A stretch of DNA of 64,000 bases from CAYJPA01 sp964371945 (GCA_964371945.1 CAYJPA010000021.1:4974-68973), one strand, 5' to 3'. Positions 21,199 to 30,240 are shown, counted from the first letter of the stretch. Program-made: numbers and translations. Notes: generated by a model not told the origin, from the sequence alone.

Positions 21199-22641
21199 CT
21201 ACCGAACCGTGGACGGCAAGATCCTCAATTCCGCGCGGTACTTGGCGACCGTTCTGCGGGCGATGCGATACCCGCGATCGAGCAGGAGCGCCCGGATACG
21301 CATGTCGGACAATGGCTGACCGTTCGCGGACTCTTGTTCGATTAGCTCCTTGATGACGTCCTTGATGCTCAACGACGGTGTGAAGAAGTCGCTGAACGGA
21401 ATCACTTTTCGATTCGGCAGCATGACGAATTTGTTCGCCGTGGCGCGGCTGACAGTCGACTCATGGACGCCGGCCTGAACGGCTACTTCTGATCTGGTCA
21501 GCGGCTTGAGCTCGCGAACGCCTTCGCGTAGGAACTCTTGTTGCATCTCGCAGATGCAGACACTTATGCGTAAGAGGGTTTCGCGTCTTTGTTCGAGTTT
21601 CCCGATGAATTGCTTGGCTCTCGTCACCGATTCGCGAATGTGCAGGCGGTCTTCTTCCGAAGTATTGAGGATCGACTCGGCTGATTTCGCTTCCGCGGTG
21701 CGTCGCCTGAGTTGTTGTGCAAGCTCAACGTACAGGTCATTGACGCGCAGTCGAGACTGGCTGTGACCGACCACCTCGACGTGCAGCTCGTCCTCGTGAA
21801 TCGTAATCAGCACGTCGGGAACGACAAACGCCGTCGGCGCGCTCTGCTGCCAGGTCCTGGAGCGCGAATCCTGGAGCGGCTGAGGGCTCAAATGAGCGCG
21901 AATGAAATCGTGAGCGGCGGCGATCTCCTCGACCGGTCGTCGAAGATCGCGGGAGAGGTGATGGTACCGGTGAGCCGCCAGTTCCGCCAACCGCTGGTCG
22001 GCAAGCTCCTCGACCAGCGGGTCGATTTCAGCGCCATCTTCTCGCAGGAAACGGATTTGAAGCAGGAGACTTTCGCGCAGATCGCGCGCGCCAACCCCCG
22101 GCGGAGCGAGCTCCTGGATCAATGTCAGGATTCCTTCGATTTCTTTCTCGGATCGGTCCATCGCGCTGGCAATTTCGCGCAGACTGGAAGTGAGAAACCC
22201 TCGCTCGTCGATTCCGTTGATGATCAATTCCGCGATGTCGTGATCGCGCCCGGGCAACGCGGCCCTGGCGTCAGCGAGCAGTTGTTCCAGGACTTCGATC
22301 CCGTCCGCGATCAATGAGATCGCATCGAATTCTTCGTCGCTTGTTGCTTGCGCCGGAAGCGGGTCGAATCGATCTGCCTCATCATCGACCACCGTTTGCG
22401 CCGGCGCGCTGTAGTCGGTCAAGCAATTGGGACAGACGCCGATTTCGAGCTTGGCGCTACACAGGGGACAGGTCGGCTGATCTTCGACTTCTAACGCGGG
22501 ATTCGAGGTGATCGCCGTGGCAATTACTGTTTCGAGCTCCTGTGAGGAGAGATGCAAGAGATAGTTTGCCTCGATCAATCGGGGCAAGTTCCGCTGCCTT
22601 TGAGACTGATCGAAATCCAATCCGAATTCCATTGCAGCCAC
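21199..22641 (-). CDS. rpoN: RNA polymerase sigma-54 factor with an inserted zinc ribbon
   Basis: Sigma-54, which directs RNA polymerase to -24/-12 promoters and needs an AAA+ activator. Region I (LPRLIEANYLLHLSSQELE and following, about 18-50) is leucine/glutamine-rich; the core-binding region spans about 100-300; the helix-turn-helix LTRSEVAVQAGVHESTVSRA lies near 395; the RpoN box ARRTVAKYR is near the C-terminus. A CxxC-x8-CxxC motif (Cys 58, 61, 70, 73) directly follows region I, a zinc-ribbon-like insertion not found in enterobacterial RpoN. GTG at 22641 is chosen because GAGGAG lies 8 nt upstream; ATG at 22632 is the alternative. An NtrC-type activator is encoded divergently next door, so the pair forms a local regulatory module. 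Confidence 0.93.
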   Translation of the reverse strand: MAAMEFGLDFDQSQRQRNLPRLIEANYLLHLSSQELETVIATAITSNPALEVEDQPTCPLCSAKLEIGVCPNCLTDYSAPAQTVVDDEADRFDPLPAQATSDEEFDAISLIADGIEVLEQLLADARAALPGRDHDIAELIINGIDERGFLTSSLREIASAMDRSEKEIEGILTLIQELAPPGVGARDLRESLLLQIRFLREDGAEIDPLVEELADQRLAELAAHRYHHLSRDLRRPVEEIAAAHDFIRAHLSPQPLQDSRSRTWQQSAPTAFVVPDVLITIHEDELHVEVVGHSQSRLRVNDLYVELAQQLRRRTAEAKSAESILNTSEEDRLHIRESVTRAKQFIGKLEQRRETLLRISVCICEMQQEFLREGVRELKPLTRSEVAVQAGVHESTVSRATANKFVMLPNRKVIPFSDFFTPSLSIKDVIKELIEQESANGQPLSDMRIRALLLDRGYRIARRTVAKYRAELRILPSTVR

Positions 22642-22732
22642 GTTATACACTCCTCGCCGCACAACGGGCGGTTCGCTACGCCGGGCAATCCCTCATGGCG
22701 CACGCGAGGACAATAGTCGTCAGACTCTCGCT

Positions 22733-22757
22733 CAAGAAGCGTATAAGCAAGAAGCGT
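22733..22757 (+). repeat. 10-bp direct repeat upstream of the -24/-12-like site
   Basis: CAAGAAGCGT occurs at 22733-22742 and again at 22748-22757, a 15-bp period, ending 21 bp before the -24-like element at 22779. It may be a regulator site in the rpoN-activator divergent region 22642-23069, which holds no gene. Confidence 0.35.
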
Positions 22758-22778
22758 GCCAACGGAATCCTCGAATCA

Positions 22779-22794
22779 TGGCACAATACGTGCA
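22779..22794 (+). promoter_or_regulatory. candidate sigma-54 (-24/-12) promoter toward the NtrC-type gene
   Basis: TGGCACAATACGTGCA keeps the invariant GG-N10-GC spacing and the TGGCAC half of the consensus; the -12 half reads GTGCA instead of TTGCA. It faces the activator gene 276 bp downstream, so the transcript would have a long leader. Self-regulation of the activator through sigma-54 is an inference. Confidence 0.4.
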
Positions 22795-23069
22795 TGTAAC
22801 CATCTTCTGTGCTTCCTCGCTCACAACGGGCAATCGCACGTATGATCCCCATTCGCGGCGCTCCCCGGATGTCGGCCTGAGCCCGGGTTTGATCGAGTTG
22901 GGAGATCGCGAACGCGGCCGCGATCCGCGCTACGAAGATGTATTGGAGATCGATCACGCGATCAATCGAGGTTGAAATGGTCAGCTATACTCGGTTTTGC
23001 TCCGATTGAAAAGTTCGATAGACGCCTAGGCGCGTTCCATGAGCCATAAGCCTAAGGATTCATCCACTG

Positions 23070-24440
23070 ATGCCACGAATTCTCGTTGCCGATGACGATG
23101 CAACCTTGCGCGCCACGTTGGTTGAGCTTCTATCCGATGAAGGCTTCGCCGTCGTGCAGGCCGAGGGCGGCGACGCCGTGATCACGGCAATGAGCTCCGC
23201 TGAGAGCGATCGTCCCAATTTGGTGATCATGGATATCCGGATGCCGGGCAAGAGCGGTCTCGACGTGCTGCGGGAGCTGCGGACGTCGATGGCAACGACC
23301 CGATTGCCGGTAGTGGTGATGACCGCGTTTGGGTCCTCGAACGTTGCAATCGAGGCGATCCAACTCGGCGCCTATGACTACATTACAAAGCCGTTCGATC
23401 TCGATGACATCCTGGTCACCGTGAAGCGCCTTTTTGAGTGGCAGCATCTCAACGATCAGGTTATCGAGCTCTCCACACGGTTGACAGGATCCGAGCAGGA
23501 CTCGTTCATCGGAAACAGCCCGGCCATCCAAGAGGTTTACAAAACGATCGGACGAGTGGCGCGTTCGGACGCGACCGTGCTGATCTCCGGCGAAACTGGG
23601 ACGGGGAAAGAGCTCGTCGCGACAATCCTGCACCGGGCCTCGAGTTACGCTCGTGGACCGCTGATCAAGGTCAACTGCGCGGCGCTGCCGGAAACACTGC
23701 TGGAAAGTGAGCTCTTCGGCCACGAAAAGGGTTCGTTCACCGGAGCTATCGCCCAGCGCAAAGGCCGCTTCGAAATGGCGAATAAGGGAACGATCTTTCT
23801 GGACGAGATCGGCGAAATGACGCTCAGTACCCAAAAAAAACTTCTGCGCGTGCTTCAGGAACGAGAATTCGAGCGCGTCGGCGGATCGGTTTCGGTCAAA
23901 GTTGACACCAGAGTCATTTCGGCCACAAACAAACACCTGGCGACGGAGATCGAGGAAGGGCGGTTTCGGGAAGATCTGTACTATCGGCTGAATGTGATCT
24001 CGATCCATCTTCCGCCCTTGCGAGAGCGGGGAGATGACGTGCGGCTTCTGGTCGAACACTTCCTCCACAAGCATCGCTACACGGCTGGCGCGGAGCCCGC
24101 GCGCATCACTCAGTCCGCCATGCAATCACTCATCGATTACGCGTGGCCTGGAAACGTTCGCGAGCTTGAAAACGTAATTGAGCGTGCCGTTATTCTGGCC
24201 CAGGGTGCAGTGATCACTGAGCAGCACATCGATTTTACGGCCGGGAGCTCGCGCTTCTTCATCAGCATTCCGCAGTCGCTACGCGATGGCAAAACGCTGC
24301 CGGACTTGCTCCGGTCCGTGGAGCGTCAGGCGATCGCGGAGTCGTTGTCTCGTTCCGATGGGGATCACACCGCCGCCGCCGCGCGACTCGGAATCGAGGA
24401 ATCCGATCTTGACAAGCGAATTCAGAAACTTGGCCTCTAG
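23070..24440 (+). CDS. NtrC-family sigma-54-dependent response regulator
   Basis: A 456-residue bacterial enhancer-binding protein. Receiver domain at 1-120 with phospho-acceptor Asp55 (LVIMDIRMPG) and a conserved Lys in YITKPF; AAA+ domain at about 145-375 with Walker A GETGTGKE near 173, the sigma-54-contacting loop as GSFTGA (variant of GAFTGA) near 226, Walker B TIFLDEIGE, and the arginine-finger region; Fis-type DNA-binding helix-turn-helix at about 425-456. It uses ATP to remodel sigma-54 holoenzyme at -24/-12 promoters. No histidine kinase is adjacent, so its signal is unknown. The divergent rpoN and downstream receiver gene suggest it controls this locus. The ribosome binding site is weak (AAGGA 11 nt upstream). 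Confidence 0.95.
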   Translation: MPRILVADDDATLRATLVELLSDEGFAVVQAEGGDAVITAMSSAESDRPNLVIMDIRMPGKSGLDVLRELRTSMATTRLPVVVMTAFGSSNVAIEAIQLGAYDYITKPFDLDDILVTVKRLFEWQHLNDQVIELSTRLTGSEQDSFIGNSPAIQEVYKTIGRVARSDATVLISGETGTGKELVATILHRASSYARGPLIKVNCAALPETLLESELFGHEKGSFTGAIAQRKGRFEMANKGTIFLDEIGEMTLSTQKKLLRVLQEREFERVGGSVSVKVDTRVISATNKHLATEIEEGRFREDLYYRLNVISIHLPPLRERGDDVRLLVEHFLHKHRYTAGAEPARITQSAMQSLIDYAWPGNVRELENVIERAVILAQGAVITEQHIDFTAGSSRFFISIPQSLRDGKTLPDLLRSVERQAIAESLSRSDGDHTAAAARLGIEESDLDKRIQKLGL

Positions 24441-24462
24441 TGCAGGGAGTGTTTCGAAAAGT

Positions 24463-24492
24463 GTAGCAAGCGACCGAATGGTCGCTTGCTAC
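24463..24492. promoter_or_regulatory. 13-bp perfect dyad, terminator or activator site
   Basis: GTAGCAAGCGACC (24463-24475) and GGTCGCTTGCTAC (24480-24492) are separated by 4 nt. It follows the activator gene stop by 22 bp but has no T-run. The inner CGACC-n4-GGTCG resembles the inverted repeats bound by NtrC-type proteins, and it lies about 275 bp before the predicted start of transcription at 24753, a normal enhancer distance. Both roles are possible. Confidence 0.45.
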
Positions 24493-24726
24493 GTGACATC
24501 TGCTCGGGTCTGAGGGAGGGTGTCTAGTGACACTGGCGGCTCCTGAAGCTGGTCCGCCCCGTCAATGGAGCCGGACGGAGGCGACATGTGGACGTATTCT
24601 GACGCGCAGTCGCGCAACTTGCCACGAGCAGATCTCCCTTCCGTGAGGGGTTTCTTTACCACTCGCCGTCTGACAGGCATGATCTATGCCATCGTCGCAA
24701 TCGAGCAATGGCTCCATCTGCTTCGT

Positions 24727-24742
24727 TGGCATGAAATCTGCA
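24727..24742 (+). promoter_or_regulatory. candidate sigma-54 (-24/-12) promoter of the receiver gene
   Basis: TGGCATGAAATCTGCA has GG (24728-24729) and GC (24740-24741) separated by exactly 10 nt and matches the consensus except at two positions. It faces the single-domain response regulator whose ATG is 77 bp downstream. The 378-bp gap 24441-24818 otherwise contains only the 24463 dyad and a GGTTA/TAACC dyad at 24780-24791. Confidence 0.5.
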
Positions 24743-24818
24743 TAAATCTTTCAGTCCAGGGTCAAACTATGCGTGACCGCGGTTAACTAACCAGATTTAT
24801 ATTAGAGATGCCATACTG

Positions 24819-25256
24819 ATGAAGAACTTCGAGCCGCCTAACACCGTTCTCATCGTGGAGGACGAAGTGGCTTTTCGGGAAGCACTCGTGATGGCGATTG
24901 GGGACGAAGGGTATGAGGTGCATTCCGCCTCCAACGGCGCGGAGGCAATTGCTCTGCTCGAGCACGTTCGACCCGACGTCATCATTCTCGATCTGCAAAT
25001 GCCGGTCATGGGTGGCCCAGCATTCTTGTCGGAGTACCGGTCACGTCACCAAACGGCCGTGCCCGTTATCGTCTGTTCGACGAGACGTCACGATCTGGTC
25101 ATCTCTGGGCTCAATGTTTCCGCATTCCTCACGAAACCCGTCGATATTGATGACCTGCTGGCAACTATCAAATTCAACATTCTGAAAAGTCAGGATTCTT
25201 CCGGCAAACGCCGGACCGATCGGCGGCAAAGGGCTGATCGCCCGTCCTCACTATAG
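24819..25256 (+). CDS. single-domain response regulator with basic tail
   Basis: A 145-residue CheY-like receiver. The acidic pair is at VEDE (13-16), the phospho-acceptor is Asp58 (VIILDLQMP), a Thr/Ser switch lies in IVCSTRR and the conserved Lys in FLTKPVD. No output domain follows; instead about 20 residues rich in Arg and Lys (KRRTDRRQRAD) close the protein. It probably relays phosphate or acts through protein contact; the basic tail might touch nucleic acid. A -24/-12-like promoter precedes it and the sigma-54 activator gene lies just upstream, so it may be a target of that activator. The partner kinase is unknown. Confidence 0.9.
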   Translation: MKNFEPPNTVLIVEDEVAFREALVMAIGDEGYEVHSASNGAEAIALLEHVRPDVIILDLQMPVMGGPAFLSEYRSRHQTAVPVIVCSTRRHDLVISGLNVSAFLTKPVDIDDLLATIKFNILKSQDSSGKRRTDRRQRADRPSSL

Positions 25257-25334
25257 CGAGGAATCTCCGTTTTCCTCCGTCGTCTCGGGGTGAAGCCGTC
25301 CGGTTTTATGACCACACCACGGACTCGTGGATCG

Positions 25335-26441
25335 CTAAATCAGATCAGATCGTTGGAGTTTTTTGAGCTCGTCGACCAACCTCTTGACGTCCTGCGCACG
25401 GTCTCGATTGATGATCAATAGCGCGTCCGGCGTGTCGACGACGACCGTGTTCTCCTGGCCAATGAGAGCAATAACCCGGCTCGTTTCGGACCAAACAACG
25501 CAGTCATGCGATTCGATGTGAACCACATCGCCCAGCACGCTGTTCCCAACTGAGTCACGTTCGATGAGCTCTCCGAGTCCATGCCAATCGCCGACATCGG
25601 ACCACCCCATTTCAGCCGGAACGACCGCCACGTTGCTCGAACGCTCCATGATTCCGTGATCGATCGTGACATCGGAGAGGGTTGACCAGATGCCGGCCAC
25701 GACCCGGTCACGATCCGGCTCGTCCCAAACTTGGCCAATACGCATCAATCCCGCATGGAGCTCCGGCATGAGTTGAGCAATCTCGTCGAGCAACGTCCGC
25801 ACGTTCCAAACGAACATGCTCGCATTCCAGAGGAACCGCCCGGACGCCACATACTCGGCAGCACGGATCAGATCCGGTTTTTCGACAAATCGGATCGTCC
25901 GGTAGGAGACCCTCTCTCCTTCACCGGCGGCGGCTTCGTCGGATCGCTCGATATATCCGTATCCAGTGTCAGGGCGACTCGGGGTCAGCCCGATCGTGCA
26001 GAGCCAGCCTGCCTGGGCGGCAGCGATCGCGGTGGCCGTCGCGGCCATAAACGCGGCGGGATCGGTGACATCATGATCAGCCGCAAAGCTTCCCATGATT
26101 GCGTCAGGATCCTGCCGGGCGATAAGCATGGCCGCGAGTCCGATGGCAGGTCCGGAACCCTTCGGCGACGGTTCCACGATGAGGTTGCCGTCGGGTATGT
26201 CCGGCAATTGCCTGGCGATGGCGGCGGCATGCGCCGGACCGCAAACGACGATCATCCGCTCCGGTGTGGTCAGGAGCGACAATCGATCGGCGGTCTGTTG
26301 CAGGAGCGAACGCTCTCCGGTCAGCGGGAGTAGGAATTTCGGCCGTGTGGCGCGGCTCAACGGCCACAGGCGCGTTCCCGCTCCACCGGCCGGGATGACC
26401 GCCCAGAATGACCCTTGTTCGCGAGCTGGGCGTTTCGCCAC
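25335..26441 (-). CDS. manC: mannose-1-phosphate guanylyltransferase
   Basis: A 368-residue sugar-nucleotide transferase making GDP-mannose from mannose-1-phosphate and GTP. The N-terminal nucleotide-binding signature AVIPAGGAGTRLWPLSRATRPKFLLPL is near residues 14-40. Further family motifs are IVEPSPKGSGPAIGLAA, the SFAADHDV metal region, GYGYIE, FVEKPD, WNASMFVWN and the VVPAEMGWSDVGDW block. The length fits the monofunctional enzyme without the C-terminal cupin isomerase domain. The divergent neighbour 118 bp away is mannose-6-phosphate isomerase, which supplies the pathway substrate, so GDP-mannose synthesis for glycans is the likely purpose. The start is GTG at 26441. Confidence 0.93.
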   Translation of the reverse strand: MAKRPAREQGSFWAVIPAGGAGTRLWPLSRATRPKFLLPLTGERSLLQQTADRLSLLTTPERMIVVCGPAHAAAIARQLPDIPDGNLIVEPSPKGSGPAIGLAAMLIARQDPDAIMGSFAADHDVTDPAAFMAATATAIAAAQAGWLCTIGLTPSRPDTGYGYIERSDEAAAGEGERVSYRTIRFVEKPDLIRAAEYVASGRFLWNASMFVWNVRTLLDEIAQLMPELHAGLMRIGQVWDEPDRDRVVAGIWSTLSDVTIDHGIMERSSNVAVVPAEMGWSDVGDWHGLGELIERDSVGNSVLGDVVHIESHDCVVWSETSRVIALIGQENTVVVDTPDALLIINRDRAQDVKRLVDELKKLQRSDLI

Positions 26442-26559
26442 GATACACCTGCCTTCATCGACCGGTACTCATACACTTGCGTTTGAGCATAGCAGTTGGG
26501 CCGGAGACCGTGCCTTGTTGAACTGCTTCTCGATCAGATCGTTTACGGGAGTCGACGCC

Positions 26560-27543
26560 ATGCCTTCAGTTGGTCCGCTGCTGTTATCGCCAAGGCTGGA
26601 TGCCAAACCGTGGGGTGGCAGGCAATTGGAGCGATTCGGGTTCACGCTGCCGGCCGGGGCATTGATCGGAGAAGCGGTGATCACCGCCGCCGAAGCAGTG
26701 ATCGTGAATGGGAAGCATGCCGGCCGCACGCTCGGCGGTGTCGTGGAAGTCGACCCGGCGGGTGCTATCGGGGAACGGGGATTGGCCCTTACCGGCGGGC
26801 GGCCGCTCTTTCCGCTCCTGATCAAGTTGATCGACGCAAACGAAGATCTCTCGATTCAAGTCCATCCGAACGACATCAATGCCCCGGCGGGCAGTCTGGG
26901 CAAAACCGAGGCGTGGCATGTACTGGACGCTCGCCCCGGTTCGGTGCTCTACCTCGGATTCGAAGACGATGTTGACCTCGACGAAGTGAAGCGCCTGGTT
27001 CGAGGTGGCGCGTCGATCTCGCACTTGATGCGCCGCGTTCCCGCGCATCCGGGGCAGACGATTCTCGTTCCGGCAGGCAGTGTCCACGCGCTCGGCGCCG
27101 GGGTGCTCGTGTACGAGATTCAACAGCCCTCCGCGATCACATACCGGCTCGACGATTGGGGACGGGTCGACGCCGTGGGGCGATCGCGTGATCTGCACAT
27201 CGACGAGAGTCTCGCGGTGCTCGATGCCACATCAAGACCGCGACCTCTTGCTCCTCAGACAATACCCTCGGAGATCGGCACGAGATCGCGACTCGTTCGA
27301 TGTTCCTATTTTGCGGCGGAACGAATTGAGCTCTCCGCAATGGGCGAACTGCAATTGGACGGAGCGGGCGCGCCACAGGTTTTCACTTGCGCTAGCGGTC
27401 GCGCGGTGGTTACCGCTGATAGCATAAGTGAGGAGATCGGTCCCGGCGAAACCGCGGCGCTCCTCGCCTGCGCCGGGATCACGACGATTTCCGCTCAAAA
27501 AGACGGTGTGTTGTTACGCGGCTGGATCGATCCGGAATCGTGA
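26560..27543 (+). CDS. manA: mannose-6-phosphate isomerase, class I
   Basis: A 327-residue cupin-type phosphomannose isomerase interconverting fructose-6-phosphate and mannose-6-phosphate. Seen: the N-terminal AKPWGGRQLERFG, the metal-binding SIQVHPND with the nearby KTEAWHVLDARPGS (Gln, His and Glu ligands), and VPAGSVHALGAGVLVYEIQQPSAITYRLDDWGR, which supplies the final His and the catalytic region. Length and order fit the short bacterial ManA/YvyI type. The ATG at 26560 has GGGAG 8 nt upstream; the frame stays open far upstream (to 26095) but that part only overlaps manC antisense. It is divergent from manC. Confidence 0.93.
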   Translation: MPSVGPLLLSPRLDAKPWGGRQLERFGFTLPAGALIGEAVITAAEAVIVNGKHAGRTLGGVVEVDPAGAIGERGLALTGGRPLFPLLIKLIDANEDLSIQVHPNDINAPAGSLGKTEAWHVLDARPGSVLYLGFEDDVDLDEVKRLVRGGASISHLMRRVPAHPGQTILVPAGSVHALGAGVLVYEIQQPSAITYRLDDWGRVDAVGRSRDLHIDESLAVLDATSRPRPLAPQTIPSEIGTRSRLVRCSYFAAERIELSAMGELQLDGAGAPQVFTCASGRAVVTADSISEEIGPGETAALLACAGITTISAQKDGVLLRGWIDPES

Positions 27544-27584
27544 CGTCCCCCGGAGCCCTAACCGCTCGCGGTTCTTCCGATCCT

Positions 27585-28547
27585 CTACATCGCCAGTGTT
27601 TCCGCGAGCCGGCAAAGCTCGGGCGGAACCTTCACCACCGGTTTGATCGCAAGCCCGGTTGGAACGAGATCGATCCGGCCACGCGTGAGTCCGGCCATGA
27701 CACCGGAACTGCCACTCAAGATTCCGTCAACGGCAGCGGCGGCGGATCGAGTCGCAAGCAAGCGGTCGAACGCGAGTGGAGCACCCCCACGCTGCACGTG
27801 ACCGAGAACCGACAGTCGCGCTTCGTAATCGCCGGCTTGGTCGATTTCAGCCACCAAGTCGGCGGCCTTCAACTCGCTTCCCTCGGCCGCGATCACGAGG
27901 AAGTGGGACTTGCCCGCGCTGAAGGCGGCACGGACACATTTGAATGCCTGGAGCATGGTCACAGGCTGTTCGGGCGTCAAAATCAGTTCCGCGCCGCTGG
28001 CGAGTCCAGTCATAAGCGCCAGATAGCCGCTCTTCCGGCCCATTACTTCGACGACAAACGCACGATGATGAGATGACGCCGTGTCCCGAAGACGGTCGAC
28101 CATCTCGAGCGCGGTGTTGAGCGCCGTGTCGACACCGATACTGGTGTCGACTTCGGCGAGATCGTTATCGATCGTGGAGGCGATGCCAACGACGGGAACG
28201 CCCATTTCATGCAGCGCCAGCGCTCCGCTTTGCGAACCGTTGCCACCGATCACGATCAAACCATCGATTTCGCTCTGCCGCATCTGATCAGCAGCTCGCC
28301 TTCGCCCTTCGATCGTTCTGAATTCGACGGCCCGCGCGCTGCCCAACACCGTTCCGCCACGGACGATAATTCCGCCAACGTCGCGCACGCCCAGTGGTAC
28401 GAAATCCCCATCCATCAGTCCCTGGAATCCGTGCCGGACCCCCAAGGTTGCGACATCTCGTGCCGCGGCCGTTCTCACGACCGCTCGAATCGCGGCGTTC
28501 ATGCCTGGTGCGTCGCCACCGCTGGTTAGTACTGCTATACGGCGCAC
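27585..28547 (-). CDS. pfkA: 6-phosphofructokinase, GGNGS variant
   Basis: A 320-residue PfkA-type kinase phosphorylating fructose-6-phosphate in glycolysis. Motifs: LTSGGDAPGMNAAIRA at the N-terminus, VGIASTIDNDL with the catalytic Asp, SHHRAFVVEVMGRKSGYLA for sugar-phosphate binding and LGHVQRGGAPLAFDR. The nucleotide/Mg2+ loop reads IGGNGSQSGA, with Asn where E. coli has the Asp of GGDGS, a change known to matter for phosphoryl-donor choice. The donor (ATP or pyrophosphate) should therefore not be assumed. GTG at 28547 is preferred because AAGG lies shortly upstream and VRRIAVLTSGGD is the family N-terminus. It converges on manA, consistent with a local hexose-phosphate set. Confidence 0.93.
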   Translation of the reverse strand: MRRIAVLTSGGDAPGMNAAIRAVVRTAAARDVATLGVRHGFQGLMDGDFVPLGVRDVGGIIVRGGTVLGSARAVEFRTIEGRRRAADQMRQSEIDGLIVIGGNGSQSGALALHEMGVPVVGIASTIDNDLAEVDTSIGVDTALNTALEMVDRLRDTASSHHRAFVVEVMGRKSGYLALMTGLASGAELILTPEQPVTMLQAFKCVRAAFSAGKSHFLVIAAEGSELKAADLVAEIDQAGDYEARLSVLGHVQRGGAPLAFDRLLATRSAAAAVDGILSGSSGVMAGLTRGRIDLVPTGLAIKPVVKVPPELCRLAETLAM

Positions 28548-28710
28548 GTGGCACCTTCTCTCTCGGACGACAATCGAATCACGCCAAGGACACTTGTCAC
28601 CGGCGCTCACTTCTTCATGGTGCCGGATCGGACATCGCCGATACGCGACAAACCCCGGGTAACCGTTTCAGAAACGTAACCGAGGCTCAAGCGCAAGTCC
28701 GATCAGCACA

Positions 28711-30240
28711 TCACCCGATCTCGACCTTGCCCCGCAGCACATCCGAACCGAAGATCGTCAATACGATTTCATACTCCCCGGGCGGGAGATTGCCCTCGTT
28801 TGAGCTGATGTGCTCGAAGGCATGTCCCGCCTTGCCCGCCTGCCAAACATCGTCGCGCGTTCCGAGCAACTCGCCGTCGACCGTCCAGGTCACCTTAAAC
28901 GGGATCTTGTTTGCCATTCCGGCGAAATCGAACACCGCGAACAGCCGAGTCGTGTTCTCTGAAAACGATGTTTTCGGGCTCACCGTAAGTCCGAGGGCAT
29001 CGATCTCCGAGGAGAAGACGAATGGACTGAAGTAGGAGCCGGCACCGTCACCGTTGCTTCCAGTTCCATCAGATGCGACTCCATCGAACGAATAAACAGC
29101 CCCATCGTCTGATCCAAAGAGCACGAGGCCGCCCACGACGACCGGAGAAGAAAGGACAGAACCGACGGACTGCAGTTGCCAACGGCGATTACCGGTGGTG
29201 GGATCAAATGCAAACAGGCCGCGCTCCGGCTCACGGCCATTTCCACCGACGATGACCGCATTCCCGGCGAGCGTGGGTGACGACCACACGCCACCCGCGG
29301 TAGCACGCCATCGCTCGGCGCCGGTTTGCGCATCGACCGCGACGAGATTACCTCCGGCGTGCGCAAAGACGGTGCCGGGGCCCACCGCCGGGGCAGATGC
29401 CGTGTCCCCGATCTCCGTGTCCCAGACGATGACTCCGGTTACAGAGTCAAGCGCGTAGAGACGCCCCCCCAATCCACCCACGTAGACAACTTCTTCGAAG
29501 ACCGCGGGGGTTGCGAGTCCGGGGGATTCGGGGGCAAATGCCCAGAGTTGCTGCCCGGTTTCCGCGTCAAGCGCAAAGAGCGACTCGTCTTGTTCGGGAT
29601 GCAGTGTGGACACGTAGACGACGCCGTCCTGTACTGCCGGTGAGGGGTCGATGGTGTAGTCGCCACCGCTTGCAACATCGAACCGCCATAATTCATCGCC
29701 CGATGTCGCATCAAGCGCGTACAGCCGGTCTCCGTCATCCCCGATGAAGAGCATTTCGCCGGAAATCGCTGGCGACGAAGTCGTTCCGTCGTCCAGCGCA
29801 ACCTTCCAAGCGAGCTCACCGGTCTCGGCGTCGACCGCGAACAGATTCCCGCTGAGACCGGCGATGAAGACCATCCCGTTCGCGACGGCCGGCGAAGCGC
29901 CAGAGAAATCACCCGCCAACTCCGCTACCCAAAGCCGCTGACCGGTCTCCAGATCGGCCGCCAACAGCGCGCCGTTCTCCAATAGGTGAGTTCCCATGTA
30001 GACGACACCATCAACGACCACCGGCGAGCCGTTTGCGCTATCTAGGGCGGTATCCAGTCTCCATCGCAGGTTGATCGTTCCATTTGGTCCAGGGTCATCG
30101 GTATGGCCGGTACGGCTCGAACCGCCGTGGAATGACGCCCAATTCGCTACCGAGGGCGATCCCTCCTGCGCGCGGCCAAAGATCGGGAACGCCAACCCAG
30201 TGAGGGCGATCGCCGCAATCAATAGACGACGGAAAAGCAT
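28711..30240 (-). CDS. exported PQQ-like beta-propeller protein with C-terminal Ig-like domain
   Basis: A 509-residue protein with an N-terminal signal peptide (MLFRRLLIAAIALTGLAF). Residues 40-390 contain seven or eight blades with the repeated pattern GxVYxxxxxGxLxALDAxTGxxxW typical of BamB/PQQ-dehydrogenase-like propellers. There are no obvious PQQ-binding or catalytic residues, so it is probably a scaffold and not a dehydrogenase. The last about 110 residues form a separate beta-rich domain (YFSPFVFSSEIDALG to the end), Ig-like in appearance. It may help surface assembly or polymer binding. It follows the five-gene sugar operon by 95 bp on the same strand and might be co-transcribed. Confidence 0.85.
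   Translation of the reverse strand: MLFRRLLIAAIALTGLAFPIFGRAQEGSPSVANWASFHGGSSRTGHTDDPGPNGTINLRWRLDTALDSANGSPVVVDGVVYMGTHLLENGALLAADLETGQRLWVAELAGDFSGASPAVANGMVFIAGLSGNLFAVDAETGELAWKVALDDGTTSSPAISGEMLFIGDDGDRLYALDATSGDELWRFDVASGGDYTIDPSPAVQDGVVYVSTLHPEQDESLFALDAETGQQLWAFAPESPGLATPAVFEEVVYVGGLGGRLYALDSVTGVIVWDTEIGDTASAPAVGPGTVFAHAGGNLVAVDAQTGAERWRATAGGVWSSPTLAGNAVIVGGNGREPERGLFAFDPTTGNRRWQLQSVGSVLSSPVVVGGLVLFGSDDGAVYSFDGVASDGTGSNGDGAGSYFSPFVFSSEIDALGLTVSPKTSFSENTTRLFAVFDFAGMANKIPFKVTWTVDGELLGTRDDVWQAGKAGHAFEHISSNEGNLPPGEYEIVLTIFGSDVLRGKVEIG

Noticed and set aside
24586..24786. 66-codon frame with GGAGG 4 nt before its ATG
   Set aside because: The product has no family-like features and the frame overlaps the -24/-12-like promoter of the receiver gene; spacing of the ribosome site is short.
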